NCBI RefSeq assembly: GCF_029589435.1
Contig: NZ_JARRAG010000001.1
Location: 1,354,808 to 1,418,807 of the forward strand
DNA length: 64,000 nt
Source of the DNA: Paludisphaera mucosa
GTDB lineage: Bacteria > Planctomycetota > Planctomycetia > Isosphaerales > Isosphaeraceae
Direction of reading: 5' to 3'
Below the pieces are notes generated by a model. The model was given only the letters and a program-made list of their open reading frames with translations, did no database searches and had not been told where the DNA came from. Positions within the stretch are counted from its first letter, which is position 1, and the number at the start of each line of letters is the position of its first letter. Position numbers and translations under genes: made by a program. This document shows positions 53,128-60,851 of the stretch, one piece after another.

Positions 53128-54030
53128 ATGGCCGAGATCCCCCCCGGCGGAACGGGCCTGACCCTGCTGTCGGGCCTGACGACCCCGCACCGGGTCGTCC
53201 CCTCCACCTACCACATCACCGGCGACGTCGAGAGCGGCTACCGGGCGTTCGTCGAGTACCTGGTCCTCTGGGCCGACGCCTTCGTCTTCGTCGACGAGGT
53301 GATGGGCTTGTCCACGGCGGCGACGGTCTACGGCGCGATCACCTACCACGCCCCGCACCGGCTCCCCTTCACGACGGCCGCCCTCTACGCCCACGACTTC
53401 GACCTGACGCCGTGCGGGATCGACGGCGACGCGGTCGACGACGCCAGCATGCCGAACCTGGGCCTATTCCCGGGCGAATATTTCAGCTACGCGAAGGTCA
53501 CCGTCACCTACCAGACCCCCGGCCAGGGCCAGGCGCCCGGCGAGGGGACGCTCCAGCAGCTCGACCCCTCCAACCCGATCACCGTCTGCCGCCAGACGGT
53601 CCGCTCCTCCGGGAAGATGGACACGTCGAAGGCCGGCTCCTTCCAGTACACGAGCGACTCCAAGACGGTCCCGGGCGAGCACGCGATCCCCTCCTGCGAG
53701 TCGGTGCTCGACCTGGAGTTCCCGGCGATCCCCTACCTGCCCTGGCAGGCGGTCCGCCCATATATCAACAAAGTCAACTCCGTCGCGGTCCTGAACTGCG
53801 GGATCGGCGAGCTGCTCCTGGAGGGGATGACCACCCGCGTCGAGGCGACCACCCAGGGGTTCAGCCAGAACCTCGTGCTGTCGTTCGCGGTGGCGGGGAC
53901 GCCGGGCGTCACCTGGAACATGCTGCCGAGGGACGGCGTCCCGGTCGCGGTGAAGCGGGCCGGCTCGGGGGCCCCGATCTTCGCCTCGGCCGACTTCCGG
54001 GACATCTTCACCGCGCTGGATCGGAGCTGA
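53128..54030 (+). CDS. Probable distal/minor tail protein
   Basis: A 300-residue beta-rich protein directly after the tape measure gene, the place of distal tail (Dit-like) and tail-associated proteins. Segments such as VPSTYHITGDVESGYRAFVE, FPGEYFSYAKVTVTYQTPG and TWNMLPRDGVPVAVKRAGSG indicate a globular structural protein with several strands; no enzymatic motif is evident. The family is not recognised; assignment is by position. Confidence 0.6.
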   Translation: MAEIPPGGTGLTLLSGLTTPHRVVPSTYHITGDVESGYRAFVEYLVLWADAFVFVDEVMGLSTAATVYGAITYHAPHRLPFTTAALYAHDFDLTPCGIDGDAVDDASMPNLGLFPGEYFSYAKVTVTYQTPGQGQAPGEGTLQQLDPSNPITVCRQTVRSSGKMDTSKAGSFQYTSDSKTVPGEHAIPSCESVLDLEFPAIPYLPWQAVRPYINKVNSVAVLNCGIGELLLEGMTTRVEATTQGFSQNLVLSFAVAGTPGVTWNMLPRDGVPVAVKRAGSGAPIFASADFRDIFTALDRS

Positions 54031-54031
54031 C

Positions 54032-54457
54032 GTGGCCGCCAAGTTCAACCCCCGCGACGCCAGGGCCGGCGACCCGATCACCGCGGCCATGTGGAACCGG
54101 ATGCAGGAGGCGGTCCGCGACTTGCAGCGGGTGCGCTTCGGCGCCGGGCTGGCGGGCCGGGTCGGGCCCGGCGGCCTCCAGGTGACCGCGCTGCCGATCC
54201 GGCGGACCCGGGCCTCCTGGTGCCGGATCCCCTCGGGCGGGGTGCTCGCGGCGACCGGCACCTGGCCGGCGCTGACGCCGAAGACGTTCGTCGCCGACGT
54301 GTACGAGAATTCGGCCGGGGCCCTCGCCCTGGTCGCGTCCTCCGCCACGATCTACTGGTGGTACAAGGACTCGGCCCTGGCCAACAAGCTGGTGGCGTGC
54401 ATCGCCAACGACGACGGGACCTACGACGCCCTCCTCGACTCGTGCACGGTGGTCTGA
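54032..54457 (+). CDS. Minor tail-associated protein
   Basis: A 141-residue protein from GTG 54032, starting MAAKFNPRDARAGDPITAAM, with WNRMQEAVRDLQRVRFG as an amphipathic helix. The remainder is beta-rich (GLQVTALPIRRTRASWCRIP, TIYWWYKDSALANKLVACIA). Short proteins of this shape occur in the tail tip module. Function unknown. Confidence 0.55.
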   Translation: MAAKFNPRDARAGDPITAAMWNRMQEAVRDLQRVRFGAGLAGRVGPGGLQVTALPIRRTRASWCRIPSGGVLAATGTWPALTPKTFVADVYENSAGALALVASSATIYWWYKDSALANKLVACIANDDGTYDALLDSCTVV

Positions 54458-54460
54458 CCC

Positions 54461-55303
54461 ATGCCCAGCGCCGTCACCCAGGCCCCCGGGAAGTGCATGT
54501 GCACGGCCCCGACCTACCTCGTGAAGGTGATCCCCGCCGGCTGCGGCAACTCCCGCATCCCGGGGGCGACCGTCAACGTCTGGACGTCCTCCGCGAAGAC
54601 GACGCTGTTGGCGACCGGGACGACCGACGCCTTCGGGACTCCCACGTCGGGCGAGGTGATCGTGAACGTCGGGGCCGGCGGCTCGTACTGGCTGGAGGTC
54701 TCGCACCCCCGCTACGCGAGCTTCGCGGGCACCAGGACGTTCAACTCCTCGGCCACCACGACCACGTCCACGATGATCCCCGCGTCGGGCTACCATTGCG
54801 GCGTCGGCAACAATCCGTGGGCCGACGTCCTGTACTGGTCCGACTCCCTGACCGGCGCGTCCGGCGTGCTCAATTACACGAACATAACCGGCCTGCAAGG
54901 ATGGCTCGGCACAGCGACGATGACGAGCTACGGGTACTCGCCGCCGGACGGCTCCGCGAGCTGCACGCCGGTCACCGTCAACCTTCAGCTCGCGTGGAAC
55001 TGCAACTGGTCCAGCCCGTACGCCGCCGGATCCGTGTCCTTCCAGTTCGAATGGAAGTGGTCGGCCGGGGTGAGTTCCCCGAACTGCCCCACGGGGCCGC
55101 CGCCCGCCCTCGGCCAGGGGAACGTCCAGTCGAGCGGCGGGTCGATCATATCCGGAGCCGGCTTCTCGATCGCCGGCAACATCAACACGACGCTGGCCTA
55201 CAACGGGTTCGGGAACTGTACGACGCCCGCCTTCACGAGGTCGATCTACGTCCTGGGGCACCATCCGGTCGCCACGCCGTTCACGATCACGGTGAGCGAA
55301 TGA
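54461..55303 (+). CDS. Carboxypeptidase-regulatory-like (Ig-like) tail protein
   Basis: A 280-residue Ser/Thr/Gly/Asn-rich protein with many aromatic residues and at least eight Cys (GKCMCTAPTYLVKVIPAGCG, GYHCGVGNNPWADVLYWSDS, NWSSPYAAGSVSFQFEWKWS). The first 90 residues (RIPGATVNVWTSSAKTTLLA, GGSYWLEVSHPRYASFAGT) fit a carboxypeptidase-regulatory/Ig-like beta sandwich. Its codon use is visibly less GC-extreme (AATTACACGAACATAACC) than its neighbours, suggesting recent acquisition. It probably decorates the tail tip or binds the host surface. Confidence 0.6.
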   Translation: MPSAVTQAPGKCMCTAPTYLVKVIPAGCGNSRIPGATVNVWTSSAKTTLLATGTTDAFGTPTSGEVIVNVGAGGSYWLEVSHPRYASFAGTRTFNSSATTTTSTMIPASGYHCGVGNNPWADVLYWSDSLTGASGVLNYTNITGLQGWLGTATMTSYGYSPPDGSASCTPVTVNLQLAWNCNWSSPYAAGSVSFQFEWKWSAGVSSPNCPTGPPPALGQGNVQSSGGSIISGAGFSIAGNINTTLAYNGFGNCTTPAFTRSIYVLGHHPVATPFTITVSE

Positions 55304-55662
55304 CGGAGGACGACCTCGACCTGGTGATGGAGCGGACGGGCCACGAGCGATTCCGCTGGCTGGTCTCCGACGCCAACCCCGACGCCGCGAAGCGGGCCGG
55401 GGCGTGGGCGACCGTCGCTGAGATGGCGGCCGGCTTCCGGGCCGGCCCCGCCCCGCGGCCGCCGGCCTCGACGCCCGCCCGGATCCCGCTCGCGGACGCG
55501 CTCCGGGCGACGGAGCGGGCCCGAGAGTGCCCCGCGGCCGGGCCCGCGGCGTGCGGCTGCACCGGGGCCCGCAGCTGCTCCAAGCTGGGCCGCGACGTCA
55601 CGCTGGACGACTGCATCGGCTGCCCCGGGCCCGACCTCTCGACGATCGGAGAGACCCCTTGA
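55300..55662 (+). CDS. Cys-containing hypothetical prophage protein
   Basis: A 120-residue protein from ATG 55300 in an ATGA overlap with the preceding gene. The N-terminal helix (DDLDLVMERTGHERFRWLVS) is followed by a Pro/Ala linker and a C-terminal Cys cluster (CGCTGARSCSKLGRD, DCIGCPGPD), probably a metal site. Function unknown. Confidence 0.6.
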   Translation: MTEDDLDLVMERTGHERFRWLVSDANPDAAKRAGAWATVAEMAAGFRAGPAPRPPASTPARIPLADALRATERARECPAAGPAACGCTGARSCSKLGRDVTLDDCIGCPGPDLSTIGETP

Positions 55663-55934
55663 GCGACGCGACCGCCCCCCGTCCCGTCACCGCCCTGGCC
55701 GCCGTCCCCGCCACGTTCGTCGCCGACTTCAGCGTCGGCCGCCGGCCGGGCGGCTACCAGTCGGCCGACCGCGAGGTCCTGGAGGCCCTGGAGATCGGCG
55801 GCCGCGCCTACATCTGGCTCCCCTCGGGCGAGGGCCTGACCGTCCAGGCCGTCGAGATCGACCCCGACGACCCGCGGGGCGACGACGGCGGGGCGATCCC
55901 CTGGGAGCTGGTCGACTGGTGGCTCCCGATCTGA
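55659..55934 (+). CDS. Hypothetical prophage protein, last gene of the late block
   Basis: A 91-residue protein from TTG 55659 (TTGA overlap with the preceding stop). A Pro-containing strand (TFVADFSVGRRPGGYQSADR), then YIWLPSGEGLTVQAVEIDPDD, and finally EIPWELVDWW-like residues suggest a small beta domain. It ends 18 bp from the convergent minus-strand gene. Family not recognised. Confidence 0.55.
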   Translation: MSDATAPRPVTALAAVPATFVADFSVGRRPGGYQSADREVLEALEIGGRAYIWLPSGEGLTVQAVEIDPDDPRGDDGGAIPWELVDWWLPI

Positions 55935-55952
55935 GGCCGGGTCGACCGGAGG

Positions 55953-56330
55953 CTAGGCCAGGGCGACGTCGCGGGTCCTCTCGACCCGCCACTCGCGGGC
56001 CCCCTCGAACTCGGCGCGGATCGCGACCATCCGCCGGAAATGCCTGAAGACGACCTGCACCCGGGAGATCGTGCGATCGCGGCGACGCTCGACCACCGCG
56101 CAGTCGAAGAACAGCTTCTCGACGCGGGGACCGTCCTCGACCAGGTGGGGCATTTTCCGTCGACGGGCCTGGCCGGCGACGCGACGAGGGTACCAAAAGT
56201 CCTCCCCGAGGTGCTCACGCAGGGCGTCGACCAGCCCGTTCCGGTCGAATTCGTCGAGGACCCCGTCCTCGTCGACGAAGAAACTCCTACCGCTCACGAA
56301 ATCTCTCACCTGAACCTCCTGCCGTCCCAT
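55953..56330 (-). CDS. Hypothetical early prophage protein
   Basis: A 125-residue basic protein beginning MGRQEVQVRDFVSGRSFFVD. It contains DRNGLVDALREHLGEDFWYP and a string of charged strands (KLFFDCAVVERRRDRTISRV, REWRVERTRDVALA). No motif identifies it. Last gene of the minus-strand early block; overlaps the end of the zinc-ribbon gene by 25 bp. Confidence 0.55.
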   Translation of the reverse strand: MGRQEVQVRDFVSGRSFFVDEDGVLDEFDRNGLVDALREHLGEDFWYPRRVAGQARRRKMPHLVEDGPRVEKLFFDCAVVERRRDRTISRVQVVFRHFRRMVAIRAEFEGAREWRVERTRDVALA

Positions 56331-56632
56331 TCTCTCGGTCGCGTCACGATCGCCCTAGCCCTCGCCGGGACCGGCCCCGCGTCCCGGACGTCGTCGGCCC
56401 ACGCGACGCCGACGGAGGCCAGCGCCTTCAAGTCCCGCCGGCTCGCGGCGTGGCATCTCGGGCAGAGATGCAGGCCGTTGGAGCCGACCAGCCAACCCTG
56501 GTACTTCAGGATGGTCCCGAGGATCCCCGGCGAAACGCCCCCGAACTCCCCGTGAGCGGGGAAGGACGCGGGCTCGACGGCGCAGACGTCGCAGCTGACG
56601 TCGCATCGGACCTCGCAGCTCGACCGGTTCAT
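56306..56632 (-). CDS. Zinc-ribbon prophage protein
   Basis: A 108-residue protein from ATG 56632. Several Cys residues occur in the first 20 (MNRSSCEVRCDVSCDVCAVE), then LKYQGWLVGSNGLHLCPRCH with a second CxxC, indicating one zinc-binding module. A basic C-terminus follows. Similar small HTH or zinc proteins are common in phage early regions, but no family is recognised. It lies downstream of a terminator-like hairpin. Confidence 0.6.
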   Translation of the reverse strand: MNRSSCEVRCDVSCDVCAVEPASFPAHGEFGGVSPGILGTILKYQGWLVGSNGLHLCPRCHAASRRDLKALASVGVAWADDVRDAGPVPARARAIVTRPREWDGRRFR

Positions 56633-56697
56633 GGCAGCCGTCCTTTCCACCCCGTCCGTTTCCCCCCGACATCGAAACCCTAGGTCCCGGAACGAAG

Positions 56698-56743
56698 AAC
56701 GCCCCGCCCTCGTCCCCGTTCCGTGGGGCGAAGGCGGGGCGTT
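56698..56743 (-). terminator. Bidirectional terminator-like hairpin after csrA
   Basis: AACGCCCCGCC (56698-56708) is perfectly complementary to 56733-56743 (11 bp) across a 24-nt loop. On the plus strand TTCC follows, on the minus strand CTTCGTTCC. It sits in the 141-bp gap between csrA and the next minus-strand gene and would end transcripts of the int-csrA unit. Confidence 0.55.
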
Positions 56744-56773
56744 TTCCATTGCGCGGCATCGCGGCGGATCACG

Positions 56774-56971
56774 TCACGAGACGAGCTCCTCCCGCCGCTT
56801 CCGCTCGTCCGGCGCGAGCAGCTCCTCGCGGAGGATCTGGACCGTCGCCGGGGCGTGGAACCCCAGCCGGACGCGGCCCTCCCTGAGCAGGCAGAACTCG
56901 ACCTTCACGAACCGGCCGTCCCCCAGGTCGAGCCAGACCGATTCCTTCGGCTTGCGGCTGAGCACCAGCAT
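56774..56971 (-). CDS. csrA: CsrA/RsmA family RNA-binding regulator
   Basis: A 65-residue protein that begins MLVLSRKPKESVWLDL, the CsrA first strand. FCLLREGRVRLGFHAPATV contains the conserved G-x-V-R-L-G-x-x-A-P core, and ILREELL carries the RNA-contacting Arg of the fifth strand (R-E-E). The N-terminal Leu4 and Arg6 equivalents (L-x-R/K) are present. CsrA dimers bind GGA in leaders and control translation and stability. Here ATG 56971 directly abuts the integrase stop codon (56972-56974), so both genes are probably co-transcribed, with csrA downstream. No Shine-Dalgarno is obvious beyond the end of int. Confidence 0.93.
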   Translation of the reverse strand: MLVLSRKPKESVWLDLGDGRFVKVEFCLLREGRVRLGFHAPATVQILREELLAPDERKRREELVS

Positions 56972-58120
56972 TCAGTCCCCTTCCTTCGGCCCCTTGCGGC
57001 CCTCCAGGGCGTCCCGGAGGGATTGCTCGGTCTTCTTGACGTACTTGTCCATCGTCAGGGTGATCGTGCTGTGCCGCGCGAGGCGCTGCGCCTCCTTGGG
57101 GTCGGCCCCCGACTCCAGGAGGAGTGTAATATACGTCGCGCGCAACGCGTGGAAGTCGACCACGCCGTCGGCCGTCTCCGCCGCGATCCCCGCCGCCTCC
57201 AGGTCGCCCCTCAGCATCGCCGCCGTGTCCGCCGGCACGACCACGACCGCCGCCCCTTCGCGACTCGCCAGCCACTCGCGGAGGAACGCCGCGTCCTCCG
57301 CCCGCAGCGGCTGGCGGTCCTCGCGGCGGTGCTTGGAGTAGCCCGCCCGGACCACGACGTGTGGGTCGGGGCCGTCCAACTTGAACGCCGAGGCGTCGAG
57401 CGTCCGCAGCTCGTTGGCGCGAAGGCCGGTGCACGCCGCCAGCCGGTACAGCGCCGCCCGCTCGACGCCGCTGATCCGGTAGGCCGGCACCCCCCGGCGT
57501 CCGCCCCGCGCGACAGGCGGCGAGGCCGCGGCGACCTCGAGGAGCCGGGCCAGCTCGGCCGCCGTCAGCGAGCGGCGGCAGCGGCGGACGTCGACCTTCT
57601 CGTTGTAGGTCTTCACGCTCCGCAGCCACTTGGGCGCCGCCTTGATGCGGCCGGCGTCGTCGCACCACCGCAGGAACGACCGCACGGCCTTGAGCGCGTA
57701 GTTCGCCGTCCGGGCCGACCGTCGCGCCCGCAGCCGGGCCAGGGCCGCCTGCAGCGTCTCCTGGTCCAGCCCCGACAGCCGCTCGACCCCGGCGCCCTCC
57801 AGCAGGCGGAGGACGGCCCCGCGGGCCTCCCGCGCGTGCTTCTCGGTGCCCCCCTTGGCGACGATCGCCAGCCCGAAGTCCTCGACGTGCTCGGCGATCG
57901 GCCGCCGCGCCGCCTTCTCGGCCTTGTCGTCCTCAGGGGCGATCACCCCCGCGAGCACCAGCTTGGCCTTCGTCTCCAGCTCGTCGAGGATCCGCCGCGT
58001 CGCGGCCTTGTCGCTCGACCCCGTCCCCGTCCGCCGCCGGCCGTTCGCGTCGAGGTACACGAACGACCACCGCGCCGCCAACTTGCCGTCCCTGGTCTTC
58101 CTCCGGAAGAGATGACCCAC
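56972..58120 (-). CDS. int: Tyrosine recombinase (phage integrase)
   Basis: A 382-residue protein from GTG 58120. The N-terminal arm and core-binding regions are followed by catalytic residues: Arg in ACTGLRANELRTL, Lys in the beta hairpin (YSKHRREDRQPL), the His-x-x-Arg box in DFHALRATYITLLLESGADP, the second His in LARHSTITLTMDKYV and the nucleophilic Tyr in the same segment (MDKY). All catalytic positions are present. It would recombine attP with the tRNA-Gln attB. Unusually it lies 22 kb from the presumed left attachment site. Confidence 0.94.
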   Translation of the reverse strand: MGHLFRRKTRDGKLAARWSFVYLDANGRRRTGTGSSDKAATRRILDELETKAKLVLAGVIAPEDDKAEKAARRPIAEHVEDFGLAIVAKGGTEKHAREARGAVLRLLEGAGVERLSGLDQETLQAALARLRARRSARTANYALKAVRSFLRWCDDAGRIKAAPKWLRSVKTYNEKVDVRRCRRSLTAAELARLLEVAAASPPVARGGRRGVPAYRISGVERAALYRLAACTGLRANELRTLDASAFKLDGPDPHVVVRAGYSKHRREDRQPLRAEDAAFLREWLASREGAAVVVVPADTAAMLRGDLEAAGIAAETADGVVDFHALRATYITLLLESGADPKEAQRLARHSTITLTMDKYVKKTEQSLRDALEGRKGPKEGD

Positions 58121-58137
58121 CGTCGCCCCCCGTCCCG

Positions 58138-58380
58138 TCAGCCGCCGTAGTTCCTGGCGATCCACTCGTTCACGGTCTTCGTCGACCACCGCGGATCCAT
58201 CCCCGGGGGCCCGGCCCCCCGCGGGAAGAGGCCCGTCGCCGTCATCTGCCGGAACTTGCGGATCGACACCGCCAGGGCCGCCGCCACCTCGGCCGACGTC
58301 AGCAGCGTCGTCACGCCCGGGGGAGGGGAGGGGCGCGGGGCGGCGGCGGGCTTCTTCGCGGCCTTCGGTTTCGCCTTCAT
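58138..58380 (-). CDS. Excisionase-like / AlpA-type DNA-binding protein
   Basis: An 80-residue protein with a Lys/Ala/Pro-rich N-terminal tail and a winged-helix domain: VTTLLTSAEVAAALAVSIRK, FRQMTATGLFPRGAGPPGMD, RWSTKTVNEWIARNYGG. This is the arrangement of MerR/AlpA-type excisionases, with the L-T-x-x-E-x-A-x-x-L-x-(V/I)-S helix and the R-W wing. It lies just upstream of int in the same direction, where Xis normally maps. It overlaps the nuclease gene by 4 bp. Confidence 0.82.
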   Translation of the reverse strand: MKAKPKAAKKPAAAPRPSPPPGVTTLLTSAEVAAALAVSIRKFRQMTATGLFPRGAGPPGMDPRWSTKTVNEWIARNYGG

Positions 58381-58859
58381 GTCGATGCTCCATTTGGCAT
58401 GACCACGACGCAGTGGTCGTCGTCGCCGATCTCGATCGTGCACCCGCGACGCAGCAACTCCAGGACCCGGAACGTGTACTCGGGGTCGTCGCTCCAGAAT
58501 CCGTACCCCCCGTTCGCGTTCGTCTTCCGCAGGCGGGCGACCTGGGCCTCCCATCGCAGGCGGGCCGGGCCGGCGACCTTGCCCGACTTCGGCGGCCGGG
58601 GAGGCTTCCACCCCTCCCGCTTGCATTCGATGTGCACCGTGCGGCCCCGCAGCGGCCCCCAGACGGCCTCGGTCGTCCCGGCGATGTCCGAGTCGCCCTT
58701 GACCCCGAAGGCCACGTAGCGGCCCTTGTCGTTCATCATGCCGCCGGTGTTCTGCCGCTTCACGTCGATGCACCAGAATCGGCAGGCCTGCAGCGACCCC
58801 ATCAGGACCCGCGACTCGGGCATGCCGGGCTTCAAGGTCTTGGACCGGGGACGCCCCAT
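58377..58859 (-). CDS. VRR-NUC-like nuclease
   Basis: A 160-residue protein. The PD-(D/E)xK pattern is visible: VKGDSDIAGT carries the Asp, HIECKREGWKPP the E-x-K, and RWEAQVARLRKTNANGGYGF the following helix with Gln. This order is that of VRR-NUC domains, small Holliday-junction or structure-specific nucleases often carried by phages. It starts within the end of the 401-residue gene (1-bp ATG/TGA contact) and overlaps the excisionase gene. Confidence 0.75.
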   Translation of the reverse strand: MGRPRSKTLKPGMPESRVLMGSLQACRFWCIDVKRQNTGGMMNDKGRYVAFGVKGDSDIAGTTEAVWGPLRGRTVHIECKREGWKPPRPPKSGKVAGPARLRWEAQVARLRKTNANGGYGFWSDDPEYTFRVLELLRRGCTIEIGDDDHCVVVMPNGAST

Positions 58860-60064
58860 CAGACCGCTTCCTTCCGCCTCGCCCGCTTCTTCTTGGGCGG
58901 CTCGGGCGTCAGGCCGTGGTGCTTGTACGTGACGAACTCCAGCGACATCCCCTCGGGATGCTCGACGCCGGCGTGCCAGCCCTTCGACTTGTGCCACGCT
59001 TCCAGCGCGGCCCGGAACCGCAGCTTGGCATCCTCGTCGATCTCCATATCGCCGATCTTGAGGCCGGCCTGGAATGCCCCGTCGACCAGGTCCATCGTCA
59101 CGTCGATCTCGCCCAGGGCGAGAGCCTCCGCGATCGACGAGGCGATGTCCTCCGAGTATTCGTCCCGGCCGCCGAGGACGTCGAAGAGCAGCTCCTCCCG
59201 CCAGTCGGACGGCTTCACAACCTCGGCGTCGACAGCCTCCTCCGGCTCGTCGTCCTCGACCTCCTCAGCCGTCGGCTCGGGGACGGCGGCCTCCCGGACC
59301 GTCGGGGCGTGCGTCTCGGCCGGCTCGTCCCGCTTCGCGAACAGCGGCCGGACGCTCATGCCGACCAGCTCGCCCGTCAGCTCCTCCAGGGTGGAGCAGG
59401 CGTCGTCGAACGCCTCCTTCTTCTCGGCCACCATCTGTTTGGCCTCGGCCTTGGCGTCCGTCCACTCCCGGTAGGCCTCCAGCTTCAGGCGGCGGAACTC
59501 GGCGATCTGGCGGATGAGCGAATCCTGCTCCTCACGCCGCCGCTCTTCCGGCGTGATGCTAGGGAAGCCCGCCGGGACCTCGGTCGCCGGCGCCATGGGC
59601 TCGATGGTCGGCGGCGGCCCGAGGGGCGCGGGCTCCTCGGCGACGACCTGGTCGTCGAGCAGCTCGAGAGGGAAGCCGGGATGATCGGCAGACCAGGCCC
59701 GAACGTCGCTCTTGATCGACTTATGCCACGACAACGGGACGTTCCAGCGGGCCCAATCCTTGAACGCCGTCGCAAGCCCGCCCCCCTCTTTCAGGACGCG
59801 AGCCAGGTCGCCGAGCGTCTTCAACCCGACCTCTTCGAACCGCGTTGGAATGATCGTCGCGCTGGTGAAAACGGCCTTGGTCGGCGTCGACTCCCAATCG
59901 TGCGGAAAGCCCGCATCGAACGCGTCTGATGCGGGCTTTCCGCATCCCACCCGATCGGCTTCGTCGGGGGCCTCCACCGTCGCCGTCGGCACCTTCGCCG
60001 CGCCCATCGGCTTGCGGGGCTTCCTGGGCTTCTTCGTCTCGTCCGTCATCGTTTCCGTGGTCAT
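58859..60064 (-). CDS. Hypothetical charged prophage protein with internal palindromic insert
   Basis: A 401-residue protein. A Lys/Pro-rich N-terminus (DETKKPRKPRKPMGAAK) is followed by a region containing the palindrome-encoded peptide CGKPASDAFDAGFPHDW (about 41-57), then helical segments (FEEVGLKTLGDLARVLKEGG, RRLKLEAYREWTDAKAEAKQ, KKEAFDDACSTLEELTGELV), an acidic linker (EEVEDDEPEEAVDAEVV), and a C-terminal globular part with ALEAWHKSKGWHAGVEHPEG. Function unknown; possibly a DNA-binding or recombination protein by position between methylase and nuclease genes. Confidence 0.68.
   Translation of the reverse strand: MTTETMTDETKKPRKPRKPMGAAKVPTATVEAPDEADRVGCGKPASDAFDAGFPHDWESTPTKAVFTSATIIPTRFEEVGLKTLGDLARVLKEGGGLATAFKDWARWNVPLSWHKSIKSDVRAWSADHPGFPLELLDDQVVAEEPAPLGPPPTIEPMAPATEVPAGFPSITPEERRREEQDSLIRQIAEFRRLKLEAYREWTDAKAEAKQMVAEKKEAFDDACSTLEELTGELVGMSVRPLFAKRDEPAETHAPTVREAAVPEPTAEEVEDDEPEEAVDAEVVKPSDWREELLFDVLGGRDEYSEDIASSIAEALALGEIDVTMDLVDGAFQAGLKIGDMEIDEDAKLRFRAALEAWHKSKGWHAGVEHPEGMSLEFVTYKHHGLTPEPPKKKRARRKEAV
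59901..59944. repeat. Perfect 17-bp inverted repeat within a coding sequence
   Basis: TGCGGAAAGCCCGCATC (59901-59917) is exactly complementary to 59928-59944 across a 10-nt loop. It lies in frame inside the 401-residue gene and encodes part of VGCGKPASDAFDAGFPHDW. It resembles small palindromic elements inserted in frame. Confidence 0.85.
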
Positions 60065-60101
60065 CGAATCCGCTCCCTTGCATAAGAAAGCTGGCGAGGC
60101 T

Positions 60102-60851
60102 TCAGTCAGTCAAAGCACCGTGCAACTCGATCAATCGTCTTCCGATGAACTCGGCGACCTGGGGGACGACGGCGTTTCCGAGCCCTCGCAGTCGGTCCAC
60201 CCGGGAGGGAATCCCATGAGCCACTCGCGGTATTCCGGGTTCAACGGCCCACGGTCCCCCAGAGATGCAATCTCGGCCTCGAACGTCGCGCAACCGCCTT
60301 TGGAATTCTTGACGCGAGCCGTTTTGTACTGACCTCGACGAGACGCCACGGGGGTCGAAAACCTCCACGGCGGTCGCAAGGATAAAAACGCGTTCGCGAA
60401 GGTGACGGGCACCAACGGCGGCCGCCGGAATGCAGTCCCACTCCGCGTCGTACCCGAACGAGGCCAGCGTCCCGAGAATGGAATCCAGCCCCCGAGTAAT
60501 GAGCGCTGAGACGTTCTCCACGAGGACGAGACGGGGTCGTAGCACGCGAACGATTCGCGCGAACTCGGACCAGAGTCCGGACCGCTCGCCGGCGAGTCCC
60601 GCCCCTCGCCCGGCATAGGAGAGGTCCTGACAGGGGAAGCCTCCGCAGACAAGGTCGACCCTCCATTCCTCGGGATCAGTGGGCGGGAAGGTCCGGACGT
60701 CGTCGTGGCGACGGACGTCAGGCCAATGCTTGGCGAGCACGCGGCGGGCGTAAGGATCGCGCTCGACCTGCCAACGACACTGCAGGCCGGCTCGCTCCAG
60801 ACCCAGGTCGAGCCCGCCGATCCCGGCGAAAAGACTTCCGAAGGTCGTCAT
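60102..60851 (-). CDS. DNA (cytosine-5-)-methyltransferase
   Basis: A 249-residue C5-MTase. Motif I FGSLFAGIGGLDLGLERAG, motif IV LVCGGFPCQDLSYAG with the catalytic PCQ Cys, motif VI LVLVENVSALI, motif VIII GARHLRERVFILA, and IX/X RLRGLGNAVVPQVAEFIGR are in the usual order; the target-recognition region is short (about 175-215). It probably methylates phage DNA against host restriction. No cognate restriction enzyme is next to it, so it is a solitary methylase. Starts at ATG 60851 in an ATGA overlap with a small upstream gene. Confidence 0.93.
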   Translation of the reverse strand: MTTFGSLFAGIGGLDLGLERAGLQCRWQVERDPYARRVLAKHWPDVRRHDDVRTFPPTDPEEWRVDLVCGGFPCQDLSYAGRGAGLAGERSGLWSEFARIVRVLRPRLVLVENVSALITRGLDSILGTLASFGYDAEWDCIPAAAVGARHLRERVFILATAVEVFDPRGVSSRSVQNGSRQEFQRRLRDVRGRDCISGGPWAVEPGIPRVAHGIPSRVDRLRGLGNAVVPQVAEFIGRRLIELHGALTD

